DNA from: Posidonia oceanica
Lineage: Eukaryota > Streptophyta > Magnoliopsida > Alismatales > Posidoniaceae
DNA: 64,000 bases
Reading direction: 5' to 3'
Assembly: GCA_037176725.1 (NCBI GenBank)
Contig: JAZBRS010000029.1
Location: 122,483,001-122,547,000 of the forward strand
Both the position numbers and the translations under genes were made by a program. Under the pieces are notes generated by a model. It was not told the origin of the DNA. It did no database searches and saw only the letters and a list, made by a program, of their open reading frames with translations. This document shows, in pieces, positions 44,801-55,317 of this stretch; position 1 is the stretch's first letter, and every line of letters starts with the position of its first letter.

Positions 44801-47792
44801 ACAGAACGCCGCTCCGACTCGCTCCGGAGCTCTGGACGATCGCCGCCAGCATCCTCCGCCGGTCTGCACCTCCTCAGCCTCCCCTGTCGGCGGCCACGAG
44901 CGCTGCAACCTCTGTTGCTACAGTGTTCGTCGCCGCCGACGAGACACTGTGCTTTTATTTTTTTTCTTTATATAGTTTTAGGTGTGAACATTACATTATT
45001 GCCTTGAGTTTTTTCCATTTTTGCGTTTTAGTCCTCTGTTCATTTATTTTGCTTAGTTTTCAATTAAATACCATGCTAAATTGCAACTTATGTTTATGTT
45101 TTTCAGTATTTGCTTGACAGTCCATTTACTGTGTGTTTTAGTTATAAAATTTTATGCTTTAGCCCCTCTGCTTTACATTATTATACTTAGGTCCTGTTTT
45201 AAATCAGTCTATTTAATTGCATGTATTTTACCATATCAAATTGCATACTGGGCCCCTCTGTTTTTTCATATTTACTGTCTGATCCTCTGAACTGTAGTAA
45301 CCTAGGTTTTATTTTCTCATTTTGCATACTGCATTGCATTTTTTACCTTCTGGCTTTGCATATTTGCACTTAGGTCCATTTTAATTGGACAGTAACCCTT
45401 TTGCATGCATATTAGCTTATTGCATTGCATTTTCAACCTTGCATTTTCAAAAATTGCATTTCAGTCCATGGTCAGTGATTTCAAAGCATATTTTGCATAT
45501 AAAATTGCATATCTGACCCCTGCATGATTCAAAAATCACACATAGAGCCTTGCATCTTTCAAAAACCATGTAAAAAGACTGTTTTGCCCCTAAGTTGCAT
45601 TTTAACTCCTATGCTTGCAAAAATTGCATGTAGGCCCTCCACTTGCATTCCCGGACTCCCCAGAACCCTTGTTTTCTGGAAATTTTGCGTTTTAGCCCCT
45701 TTCTTTCTTCAAAAATGCTTTTGAATCCCTGTTCTTTCCAAATTGCTTTTCTTTGTCTTTTCTTGCTTTGCATGCATTCTGCATTCATCTAGTCTTGCAT
45801 TTCAGCACCCCCCTTGCATACACTAGGCACTTTTAACTCCCCTTCACTTGGGAGGACCTTCAACACACCCCTAGGACCTCTTGAACACTTAGATCTGTTC
45901 TTCTCTCCTGTTCTGGCCCCTCTGCTCCGGAGCTGCGATATCTTTCAATCCGACCGTTAGATCTCCTCGAGTAAGCTGCCCAGGCGACCGCAGCGAAGCG
46001 CTTTTCAGCATGGACAAGCAGATCTCCGATCAGACTCCCGGATCTCCAGGTATATCTTCCTGAACCCCTGCACTGCATTCATTTGCATGCCATTTGCACC
46101 GTTTTGCGTGCCCCTTGCTTTCTTGCACCGTTTTGCGTGCCGCTTCTTTGTCTTGTACCGTTTTGCGTGCCCTTCAGTTTTCTCACCTCGTTTTGCATGC
46201 TTTCAAGTTTTCTCGCTTCGTTTTGCGTGCCGCTTCTTTGTCTTGCACCGTTTTGCATGTCCTTTAGTTTTCTCGCTCCGTTTTGCGTGTAGTCTTATTT
46301 TCTTGCACCGTTTTGCGTACCGTTTCTTTGTCTCGCACCGTTTTGCGTGCCCTTTAGTTTTCTCGCCTCGTTTTGCGTGCTTTCAAGTTTTCTCGCTTCG
46401 TTTTGCGTGCCACTTCTTTGTCTTGCACCGTTTTGCATGCCCTTTAGTGCCCTCGCTCTGTTTTGCGTGCCATTTAGTTTTCTCGCCTCGTTTTGCGTGT
46501 AGTCTTGTTTTCTTGCACCGTTTTGCGTGCCCTTCAGTTTTCTCGCCTCGTTTTGCGTGCTGCTTCTTTGTCTTGCACCGTTTTGCGTGCCCTTCAGTTT
46601 TCTCGCTCTGTTTTGCGTGCTATTTAGTTTTCTCGCCTCGTTTTGCGTGTAGTCTTGTTTTCTTGCACCGTTTTGCGTGCCGCTTCTTCGTCTTGCACCG
46701 TTTTGCGTGCCCTTTAGTTTTCTCGCCTCGTTTTGCGTATAGTCTTGTTTGCTTGCACCGTTTTGCATGCCGCTTCTTTGTCTTGCACCGTTTTACGTGC
46801 CCTTTAGTTTTCTCGCCTCGTTTTGCGTGTAGTCTTGTTTTCCGCACCGTTTTGCGTGTCGCTTCTTTGTCTTGCCTCGTTTTACGCGCAGTCTTGTTTT
46901 CTTGCACCGTTTTGTGTGCCCTTTCGTTTTCTCGTCTCGTCTTGCGTGCCCTTGTTTTTCTTGCCCGGTTTTGCGCCCTTCTTTCGTTTTCCGCACCGTT
47001 TTGCGTCCTTGTTCCGGTCCTTGCATCATTTTGCATGTCAACCCTGTTTTCGCATCTTTTTGCGTACTTGTTTCGTTCCTCGCACTGTTTTACGCTGTTT
47101 TCCCTTGCATGTCGATTGCATTGCATGGTTTTCTCGCTGTTTTGTTTTATCGCCCGCATCTGCATATAGGGCAGTGATGCTTACTGTCCGGAGTTCTCAC
47201 GAGCCAGGTTTCGCCCGGTTCGGAACACAGACAGCGTTGCTGAGCGCTTAGATTGCACGTTTACTTTCTCGCATTGTCTTTCATCACTTAGAGCACACCT
47301 TTGAGCATTTAGACAGGTATTCATTGGCACTTAGGCATTCAAAGTCTGCATTTCCCTGCATATGCGAGCGTAAGCCTAGAAAGACCGATTCTCGGGCGTG
47401 TCGGGGGTGCCTAACACCTTCCCCGCGCGTAACAGGAGTCCTTACCCTCTCTTGGCCCGCAATGACCATATTGCCCTTGTCCTAGGCACGAGTCACATCA
47501 TTTGCATTCGTTTGCATCTCATTTCTTTTGCATTGCCTTGCATTGCATCTTTTGCTTGGTTTTGCGTGATTATTCACGCATTTCCCTGGTTTTCCTCGTC
47601 TTCCGATTTAATAGACTTGGTGGCGACTCCGATTTTGTCTTATCTTCTTTTCTTCCCCTTTTTCCCTCTTTTAAATGTTTTCAAGTTAGGTCTTCCTTCT
47701 CGGACATAGCCGCTAATAGTGAGCCTGATTCCGATCGGTGCACGCGAGCTTTGGCATCGTGCATGGATGATCCGAACACTGGGATTACTACA
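41900..47792 (+). mobile_element. 5' LTR of element 2 (5893 bp)
   Basis: It runs from TGTTGACACCCCATTTTGAC to GGGATTACTACA. Bands along its length: a 24-bp AACTTCAACCTAAAACCACC-type repeat near the start; C/T-rich DNA with two TTATCGTTTTCTCTC copies; an A-rich zone (42690-43450); a GC-rich island (43590-44930); degenerate GCATTGCATTT units; a 30-bp minisatellite; and two blocks shared by the LTRs here (47171-47272 and 47401-47450). TTTATATAG at the end of the GC island is a possible TATA box. A partial PBS (TGGCGACTCCG) lies at 47621. ORFs in the GC island are repeated in the 3' LTR but have no family features. Confidence 0.92.
46085..47110 (+). repeat. 30-bp minisatellite in 5' LTR of element 2
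   Basis: About 34 units have the core CGTTTTGCGTGCC followed by TTTAGTTTTCTCGCCT or TTCTTTGTCTTGCAC. Because 30 bp is ten codons, a Phe/Cys/Arg-rich 360-codon frame is open across it, and antisense frames are open too. Compared with the 3' LTR the array differs by about 60 bp, close to two units. Confidence 0.9.
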
Positions 47793-47793
47793 G

Positions 47794-48096
47794 TGGCGAC
47801 TCCGCTGGGGATGCTAGACTCCGGCTTTCGCCTTGGCTTTCGCTTGCTTGGGATTTGCATTCTTTGTTTGCCTTTGTGCCCTTTGCCTTGTTTTTGCTTG
47901 CTTGCCTGTGTCGGCTCCCAGCGAGTCGCACAGTGGCGACTCCGCTGGGGATACTAGACTCCGGCTTTCGCCTCCGCTTTCGCTCGCTTAGGATTTGCTT
48001 TTTTTGTTTGCCTTTGTGTCTTTTGCCTTGCTTTTGCTTGTTTGCTCGCCTGTCTGCTTTGCCCAGCGAAGTCGACAGTGGCGACTCCGCTGGGGA
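47794..48096 (+). other. Triplicated primer-binding site, element 2
   Basis: TGGCGACTCCGCTGGGGA occurs perfectly three times, at 47794, 47934 and 48079, each preceded by CA. The first is one base after the LTR and is the expected functional tRNA-Arg PBS. The repeats are 140 and 145 bp apart and include GACTCCGGCTTTCGC. Each unit ends in an inverted, imperfect PBS: CCCAGCGAGTCGC, CCCAGCGAAGTCG and CCTAGCGAGTCGCC. Element 1 has one such unit. Confidence 0.9.
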
Positions 48097-49389
48097 TTTC
48101 AGACTCCGGCTTTCGCTTTGGCTTTATTTCGCTCGCTTGCTGTTTGGGTTTTGCCTTCTTTGTTTGCCTTCGTGTCTTCTTTGCCTGTTTTGCTCGTTTT
48201 TCTGTGCAAACACCTAGCGAGTCGCCTTTTAGGCAACTCTGCTTAGGTTTTGCACCCCCCTCGTCTGCTTCGCGGTGGCTTCCACTTCACCTTGTCTGCT
48301 CAGTCTAGTTTGCTTGATTGTTTGCTTATTTCTTTACTTCTGCTCTTGTCTGCTTTAGTGCTTACTTGTCTTCATATTTCTTTATCTTACTCGCTTATTA
48401 TTGCTTTATTTCCCGCATAACACATGTCTACATACTTGTTTGGCAATAATACATGCTTTTTGAATGGTGAATGCTTCCTTTTACACACCTGCTATGTCAC
48501 TACGCACGCACATACTCTGCATACATGCTTTTTGACATAATGAATGCTTTCTCTTCACTACCATGCTCACAAACACTCGCACATGCCATGCACTTGCCTT
48601 TTGTTATGTTGTATGTTGTTTGCCTGCCATATTTGACTGATTTTCTTCCCTTTCGCACATGCCATGTCTAGGAGAGTAGAAACATGTTTGCTTTCCCTTT
48701 TGCTTAATCTAAAAGCTACAATAAAGTTAAACAATAACTTCTAAGCACAACTAGAGCCAATAACTTGCAATTTTCCCCCTTTTGGTTAATAAAACGCAAG
48801 TAAAAGACTTTAAAGCATTTTGCATGATTGATTCATCTTAGAAAGCATGCATTCTTCTCCTCTGAGTCCACCTACTAGTCTGCGAAGGACGGTTCCGGCT
48901 TCTCACCCCGATGCTTTGGCATGGTGTGAGTCAGTCGGTCTGTCCCCCCTTGTCCAGGGTTGTGTCGGTGTTAGTGGAGGGTACCACCCACGCTTTGGCG
49001 GGGTAGAGGCCACCAACGCACCACCCTGTCATTACCTGAGCTTTGGGCCGGGAGATAGACAGGGAACCCGTTTTTGTTCTAACCTGGAGTCTGTCTAAAC
49101 CCACTACCCTTGAGTGCGTCCTAGTAGGTCATCTACTCAGGACATGCATGGTGAGAGAGCGCATCTTAGGACATTCATTTGCACGTGTGCCATTCATGCC
49201 ACCCCTAATAACTCTTTATTGCATACAACCTCTAACATCTTTACTCTTTTGCAGGTACGTGCAGGATCCGCTGCCCGGACTCTGAGCATCCCTCCTCTGA
49301 GCTACTTGTCACTTCCGGCAGTAGTTTTCCTTAGAACTTTACTTCTTTCTCCTTCGTCGCAGCTTCCGCTCACTTAGACTCAGTCAGCA
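48097..49389 (+). other. Leader of element 2
   Basis: It includes the last inverted PBS copy (about 48212-48225), repeated CATGCTTTTTGA...ATGAATGCTTTC units (48430-48640), and the block shared with the other leaders (about 48842-49165; GAGGGTACCACCCACGCTTT, GGCCACCAACGCACCACC). A stop codon in frame shortly before the gag ATG confirms the start chosen for gag. Confidence 0.65.
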
Positions 49390-51534
49390 ATGGCCCAGTC
49401 TGTCGGTGGGCTCCACTTTACCGCTGATTCGGAGGGGTTTACCACTTGGGTCTCTCCGGATTTCACTTCTGTTCGCTCTGTGCCCTCTATGACACCAGGA
49501 TTCCATCCTCAGGCGTCTAGGGCACTCCCTTCTGCTGTGGGTCTCTGGCAAACTTGCGCCACTCCGGATCCGATCGTCGAATCTGTCTCGATGACCGCTC
49601 CTTGCGTTCCGGAGGCGCCTCTGACCCCCTCGTCCTGGGGATATGTCGTTCCCGACATCCCTTCTACTGCGACGACCTTTGCTTTAGGTTCTCAATCTCT
49701 TGAGTCTGCCTCCCAGCCGGTCCTGCAATTCAGTGTTCCCACTCACGGGTCCCCTGAAGTGCGGTACCAGCACCTGATGGACGCTATCCAGCGGCTGCAG
49801 GGTATGGCTCTATCAGTTCGACCCCCTTGTATTCCTGTTGCCCCTGAGGTTCCTCTGCGGCCTGCTGTTGCACACACTGCACTCCCGCCTAGACCATCGC
49901 CCCAGCTACACACTGCTCCGGTGATGGGGACGCGGCATCTGTCTCCTGCTTCTGCACAACACTATGCACTGCATACAACTCCCTTTACTGGTGATCAGTC
50001 TTTTGGGTTGGTTGGAGCACAGTACCCCACTGGTTCACTGCCCGGCATCGCGCCTGTGCAGCAACTGTTGCTCCAACAATCTGCACCTCGCACCACACAG
50101 CATGTTGCCCATCCATCTCCCTTGCATCAGGTTCAGAACCCAGCATACTTTCCTACCTACACTGCACGCACGCACGGATACGTCGGCCATCCCGTTGCTC
50201 CATTAGGCGACGTGATGGTGGATCCGGAGGAGCACTTAGGTGCAACCCACTCGGTGTATGTGGTCCCTACCCCTGCTGCACCATCCCCTATGGCAGCTAA
50301 TCCAGACCAAATCAATGATAGAATGGACGTTCTGGAGAAAGCACTACGTCTAGTGCAGGGCAAGGACCACCAGTCTTACCAGTTTCGCGACCTCTGTCTC
50401 TTTCCCGAGGCCGCACTCCCTTCGAAGTTCCGTATCCCGGTCTTCGATAAATACAATGGTAAAGGCTGCCCTATTTCGCATTTGAAAATGTACTGCGGGG
50501 ACCTTGCTCAGCTTCAGGCTGATGAAAGGCTCCTTATCCGCCTGTTTCAGAAGAGTTTGACTGGCCCCGCGCTCAAGTGGTTCACTTCCCTTGACATGGC
50601 AGCGATTCGAACTTGGACCGATCTTTCTTAGGCCTTCCTTGAGCAGTATGCTTTCAACCTCGACCTGATCCCGAAGAGGGAGGATCTTGTCGCCATCCAG
50701 CAGAGACCCCAAGAGCCATTCGGGGAGTATGTCGGTCGCTGGCGTTCCTTAGCCGCCCAAGTCAAAGATAAACCCTCCGAGGAGGATTCTATCGAGATGA
50801 TCGTTAAAGGGGCGCTGCCAGCGATTGGGACTCTGCTTTGCATTCAGCACATCACTAGTCATGCATCGCTGATTAGGGCTGGTGTCCGCGTGGAAAGCTC
50901 GCTGCGAAGTGGGCATTTCCCCGCACTTTCTGCATTGGCTAGGCAGGCCAACACCTCCGGCAATCACCGCAGCAACAACAACAACAGCTCCACTCCTGAC
51001 CGCTCTGAACAGCTCTCCGAATTATGTGTCGATCCTCCCAAAGGGCCTGCCTATGTAGAGAGTCAACTAGACCCTTTTTCGCTAGAGCACGCACCTAATT
51101 TTGCACCCACTGAGCACACTGCCACCGTCGAGCCCGTGCATCACGTCGCACCCGCTCGGCAAGGACTCCATCCAGGGCAAAGACGACCTCGTCGGGCTGA
51201 GTGTGATTACACGCCTCTCCCCGAACCACTGAGCGCCATCTTCCCTCAAGTTGAGTCGCTCCTGAGGCTCCCGGCTGTCCGTCCGTCACCAGATCCCCCT
51301 CCATGGTGGCATGATACGGATCAGTTCTGCAGTTTCCATCGGGCCACCGGGCACTCGACGGACAACTGCCTCACTCTTCGGGATGCCATTCAACGCCTGA
51401 TTGACCGCAGGATCATCAGCATTGGCGAGCAGGAGCCTGCACATACACGTGCACCTGCACTTGCACTTGCACACCCTAGTGTAGCCAATCCTTCCTCCGC
51501 CGGAACCTCGGGGGGGTACCCCAATCTTCTCTGA
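49390..51534 (+). pseudogene. gag: Gag of element 2, amber and frameshift, C-terminally truncated
   Basis: An ATG (MAQSVGG) starts a frame homologous to element 1 Gag throughout. The Pro-rich N terminus is followed by an intact CAG at 50371, where elements 1 and 3 have TAG. The gag core follows (PSKFRIPVFDKYNG, LIRLFQKSLTGPALKWF). At 50629 CAG has become TAG (element 1: SQAFLEQ). The zinc knuckle FCSFHRATGHSTDNC is intact. Near 51511 a run of seven G shifts the frame; with six G the frame would continue as a diverged match to element 1's DPSDLISDI. Homology stops near 51590; protease and everything after it are missing. A GT splice-donor consensus follows. The protein would supply a coat function only if read through. 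Confidence 0.85.
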
Positions 51535-51665
51535 ATCCCGCTCTGCTCCGATGGATCCTTCTGATCCCATCGGCGCGATCCTCTTCACCCGTCCTCCCTA
51601 TCTCGTCCGAAGGACGCTCGGAGATGCAACGGCAGCGTCGACAGCAAGACCAGGCGCAGCGTCAT

Positions 51666-51675
51666 CCAGGTAAGT
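51666..51675 (+). promoter_or_regulatory. Consensus 5' splice donor after truncated gag
   Basis: CCAGGTAAGT matches the plant donor consensus CAG|GTAAGT exactly, with the intron beginning at 51670. In the repaired gag frame the TAA of GTAAGT would otherwise be the stop codon. Ogre elements are known to carry a spliced intron in their coding region. An acceptor could not be chosen by eye. Confidence 0.4.
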
Positions 51676-51841
51676 CCTTCTAACCTCTCTTTTGTTCCCC
51701 GCATTGTCTTTTCTTTCGTTTTGTTCTGTTTTCGTTTTGCGTTTTTTTTCGCCTTACCTAAAAATCATAAAAAGCATAAAATCAACAAAAACTCATTAAA
51801 GAGCATGCATCCCTTCTACTTCTTGCATTCATCTCCGCATC

Positions 51842-51988
51842 CGGGCTGGCAACCCTAACTGCTCGGCGATAGGTCCGATAACCTATCATTCGGGCTGGCA
51901 ACCCTAACTGCTCGGCGATAGGTCCGTTAACCTATCATTCGGGCTGATATCCCTAACTATTCGGCGATAGGTCCGTTAACCTATCACT
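51842..51988 (+). repeat. 49-bp tandem repeat, three copies
   Basis: Units begin at 51842, 51891 and 51940, each with CGGGCTGGCAACCC or a close variant, CTCGGCGATAGGTCCG and AACCTATCA. It is the reverse complement of the element 1 3'-UTR repeat. Confidence 0.9.
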
Positions 51989-53535
51989 CTGCATATTTTG
52001 CTGCACACATCTGCCACTCTCTACACATATCATCTCATTTATCACTCTGCACATTCCTTTGCACATTCACGCCATCCTGCACATATTTATCACCCTGCAC
52101 GTTCATCTTGCACATATTTGTCATCACGCATGTCACCTTCTGCACATACATGTCATTTCATGCATCCTATAAAGCAAAAGCACCAAAAAAAAATATCAAG
52201 AAAATCAAAAAATGTATAAATATTTTCTCGCATTGCTGTTGGTTTTCCCTTTTATGTTTTCTTAAACCTGAAAAACCATAAAAAATACAAAACTAATGCA
52301 AAAACCTAAAAACATGCTTGTCCCTTCCCTTCTAAAAAATACAAAACCCATAAACATTTGTATAATCAGAAACCTGGCTATGGACAAGCAAGCAGCGCCT
52401 AGAGGATGTCAAGCAGCGACAGTCTCAGGCAGGTCTCACCCGAGCAGCGCCATCTCTTGCATGTGGCCACAAAGTGAGACTGAGAGCAGAATAGAGCATC
52501 CCGCTGAGTTTCAGAACACTACAAGCAGGATCCACCTTATCAAGAGTGTCCACCGAACACGGAGAGGACCGAAGCAGAGCGGGGCATAGCCTGAGGCTGC
52601 AAGCACACATTGCAGAGGCTGAGGGTGTACACGGATCAGCCGAACTCTTAATGCCTCATCAGGGACCGCTACCCCAAGAGGGCGAAGACATGCATATCCC
52701 AAAAGAATAGAGATCATGTGAGCAAAAGAATATGATAACTTGATATGCATGCTGAGCACAAAAGAAAAATGAAGAAAGAAGTTGAAGAAAGAAGGCGCTC
52801 ATGAGAGGAGTGATTCGGACGAGCGTCGAAGCCACCTCAGTTATCAACTTCAAGTGCCACACTGGCAACTGCACAAGACATCATATCTGGAGGACCTGGC
52901 CCCACCCTCCGAGCGCAGCAGCACGCTCCAACCCCTGTGCAGACAACACTTATTTCCAAGAAGGCTAGATGCAGATCCAATCACTCATGAGGGGAAAAGA
53001 AATATCATCCTGTGAGCGTCAAAAGCGGTAGTCGGTCCCCGAGGAATTAAGACGGAGGCCGTGAAACTGCATCCAACGCTTCTGCTACTTGCCTGCAGCC
53101 AAAAGCTATTCTCTGCGAAGCCAAAGCCTCATCCTGAGCCAAGAGTGAGAAAGAGAGCCACCGACCACAACTCGGCGTGGCGTTGCTCGAGGATCGAGTT
53201 TCCTGAGTCCGGAAGTGCAGAAGCACCCTTTCAGCACAGTTGCTTTTGAGTCCATAGCCACCAAAAAATGCATGCTGTAATAACTTACCTTCTCTTCACC
53301 CTATTTTCGAAAATCGGAGTCAAGGATGGGCACTCTTTGCCCGACCTCGCTCAGAGGCTCTGCGTTTTTAAAAGTTTTGCCACCCACCGCGTTGGGTAGG
53401 TCCTTGATGACCGGCATGTCCCTCGTTTGTCACCTCGTGATGCTACGAAGCATGCCCGCGCTGAGACCATTGCACACCCACCACGGGGGTTTCCCGTTTT
53501 CTCTGTATCCATTCGCATCCCTCATTCTTTGCATC

Positions 53536-54215
53536 CGGGCTGGCAATCCTAACTGCTCGGCGATAGGTCCGTTAACCTATCATCCTCGGGCTGGCACCCC
53601 TAACTGCTCGGCGATGGGTTCGTCAACCTATCATCCATCCGCCCATTCATCCACCCTTGCATTCTGGTGCCAGGGGCGCTTCGGCTGTCCCCTGGTATCA
53701 TTCTGATACCAGGGGCATCTTTTTCGGCTGCCTTATGGTATCGTCCCCCTCATCACTCATTTGGGCTGGCACCCCTAACTACCCGGCGATAGGTTCGTCA
53801 ACCTATCATCCATTCACCTATCCATCCTCACATTTCGGTGCCAGGAGCACTTCGGCTGTCCCCTGGCATCATCCTGATACCAGGGGCATCTTGTTTGCTG
53901 CCCCTCGGTATCCCACTTCCATCTGCATTGGGCTGACATCCCCAACTGTCATGGGAGCGGCTCTGGATCTCTGCTACACCTTCTGGTTCGGTATCCCGCC
54001 CCCTTTCCACCCTCATTCGGGCTGGTAGCCCTAAAATATCCGGTGATGAGTCCGTTAACTCCTCATTCGGGCTGATAGCCCCAAAATATCCGGTGATGAG
54101 TCCGTTAACTCCTCGTTCGGGCTGATAGCCCTAAACTATCCGGTGGTGAGTCCGTCAACTCTTCAGAGGGCCGATATCCCCTAACTATCCGGCGATAAGT
54201 CCGTTAACTTATCAC
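53536..54215 (+). repeat. Second, diverged array of the CGGGCTGGCA repeat
   Basis: Copies near 53536, 53587, 53763, 54018, 54068, 54118 and 54165 alternate between GGCGATAGGTCCGTTAACC and CGGTGATGAGTCCGTTAACT forms. They are interleaved with CCCCTGGTATCA-type segments. Homologous to 194-1440 in element 1 in reverse orientation, so the arrangement predates the loss of pol. Confidence 0.85.
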
Positions 54216-54261
54216 CTCTTTCGTCATAGTTTAATAGCATTGTGTGGCATGGCATCAGCAC

Positions 54262-54740
54262 CGCATCATCGCACGGACATGGCGTGCTTGGGATTCAAAC
54301 CCTTGGCTCGTGTATTGCCTAAGGTATCGTCCTCGGCACCCGCAAGACTTTCGCAGCTTGCCGGCTTTGGATGATACTCGCAGTAGTGCGCGGCCCTGGG
54401 ATCGTTTTTTCGGTTTCGCATGCTCGACGCTCCACTGTTTATACACTGCATTCCACTGCATAACATTAGCATTCCATTGCATGACATCATATAGCTTCCT
54501 TGTGTCCTCTGTAGAGTCAGTCCTAGTACCGCATTCCATCATTGCACGGACATGGCGTGCTTAGGATTCGAACCCCTGGCTCGTGTATTGCCTAAGGTAT
54601 CATCCTCGGCACCCGCAAGACTTTCGCAGCTTGCCGGCTTTGGATGATACTCGCAGTAGTATGCGGCCTCGGGAACGTTTTCCCGGTTCCGTATGCCCGA
54701 CGCTCCACTGTTTATACCCTGCATTCCACAGCATAACATC
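54262..54740 (+). repeat. 273-bp direct duplication
   Basis: The block starting GCACGGACATGGCGTGCTT at 54271 recurs at 54544 with only scattered differences for about 180 bp. Shared segments include CTCGTGTATTGCCTAAGGTA and GCTCCACTGTTTATAC. No coding frame is maintained. Confidence 0.88.
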
Positions 54741-55303
54741 GCATAACATTGCACCCTTATTGCGCTACTGCTCCTCTGTGGTCCTTACACCAACTTCCGC
54801 ACTTCGCCTTCCCGGGCCTGCGCCCGCCACCGCATGCACATCCACAGCATATTTACTTCTCAGCACTTTACTTTCCAGCATCTTTACTTTCCAGCACCTT
54901 TACTTTTCAGCCTTTTACTTTCAGCACTCGCATCGCCTATGCCTACAGCAGAAGCTTGGCAAACGGCACCCCCGCGCTAGAGCTGCACACCGCTCAGCGC
55001 ACCCCCTCGCCCGACTCTCCCGAAGTATTGTCCGGCGATCTTGCATTGCATTTTCCACCCTCCCGCGTGCATGCATCACCCGCTTTTCCCCCAGAGGAGT
55101 ATAACGCAATGGGCATTAGCGTAGGCATCACATTTGCATTAGCGTAAGCATTACGTCTACATTCATCCGCATCCGGCGACGGGTCATGAATTTCGGTGCA
55201 TCCACCGAATAAGTGACTCACGTCTACAGCAACATTTGGCTCTCCGGTCAAATGAGGTGTCTTGTCAACCCTGAGCAGCGGCCTCGGTCCCCTTGACCTC
55301 GCT

Positions 55304-55317
55304 CAGGGAGGGGCATC
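55304..55317 (+). other. Polypurine tract of element 2
   Basis: CAGGGAGGGGCATC directly precedes the 3' LTR. Its purine core AGGGAGGGG is a plausible plus-strand primer site. It is short and interrupted by CATC, so the exact boundary is uncertain. Confidence 0.5.

Larger units (their letters stand above)
51676..55317 (+). other. Non-coding 3' half of element 2
   Basis: No ORF with recognisable homology. It contains CACATTC/CACATATTT-rich DNA (51995-52170), an A-rich segment (52180-52380), a mixed-composition region (52380-53300) with no match elsewhere in the window, the minisatellites shared with element 1, a 273-bp duplication, and GC-richer DNA to the LTR. It replaces the pro-pol and DUF7745-like genes of element 1. 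Confidence 0.6.

Noticed and set aside
46087..47169. 360-codon Phe/Cys/Arg-rich ORF (and the 366-codon copy at 59405-60505)
   Set aside because: It is a translation of a 30-bp minisatellite; antisense and other frames are also open, and there is no non-repetitive domain.
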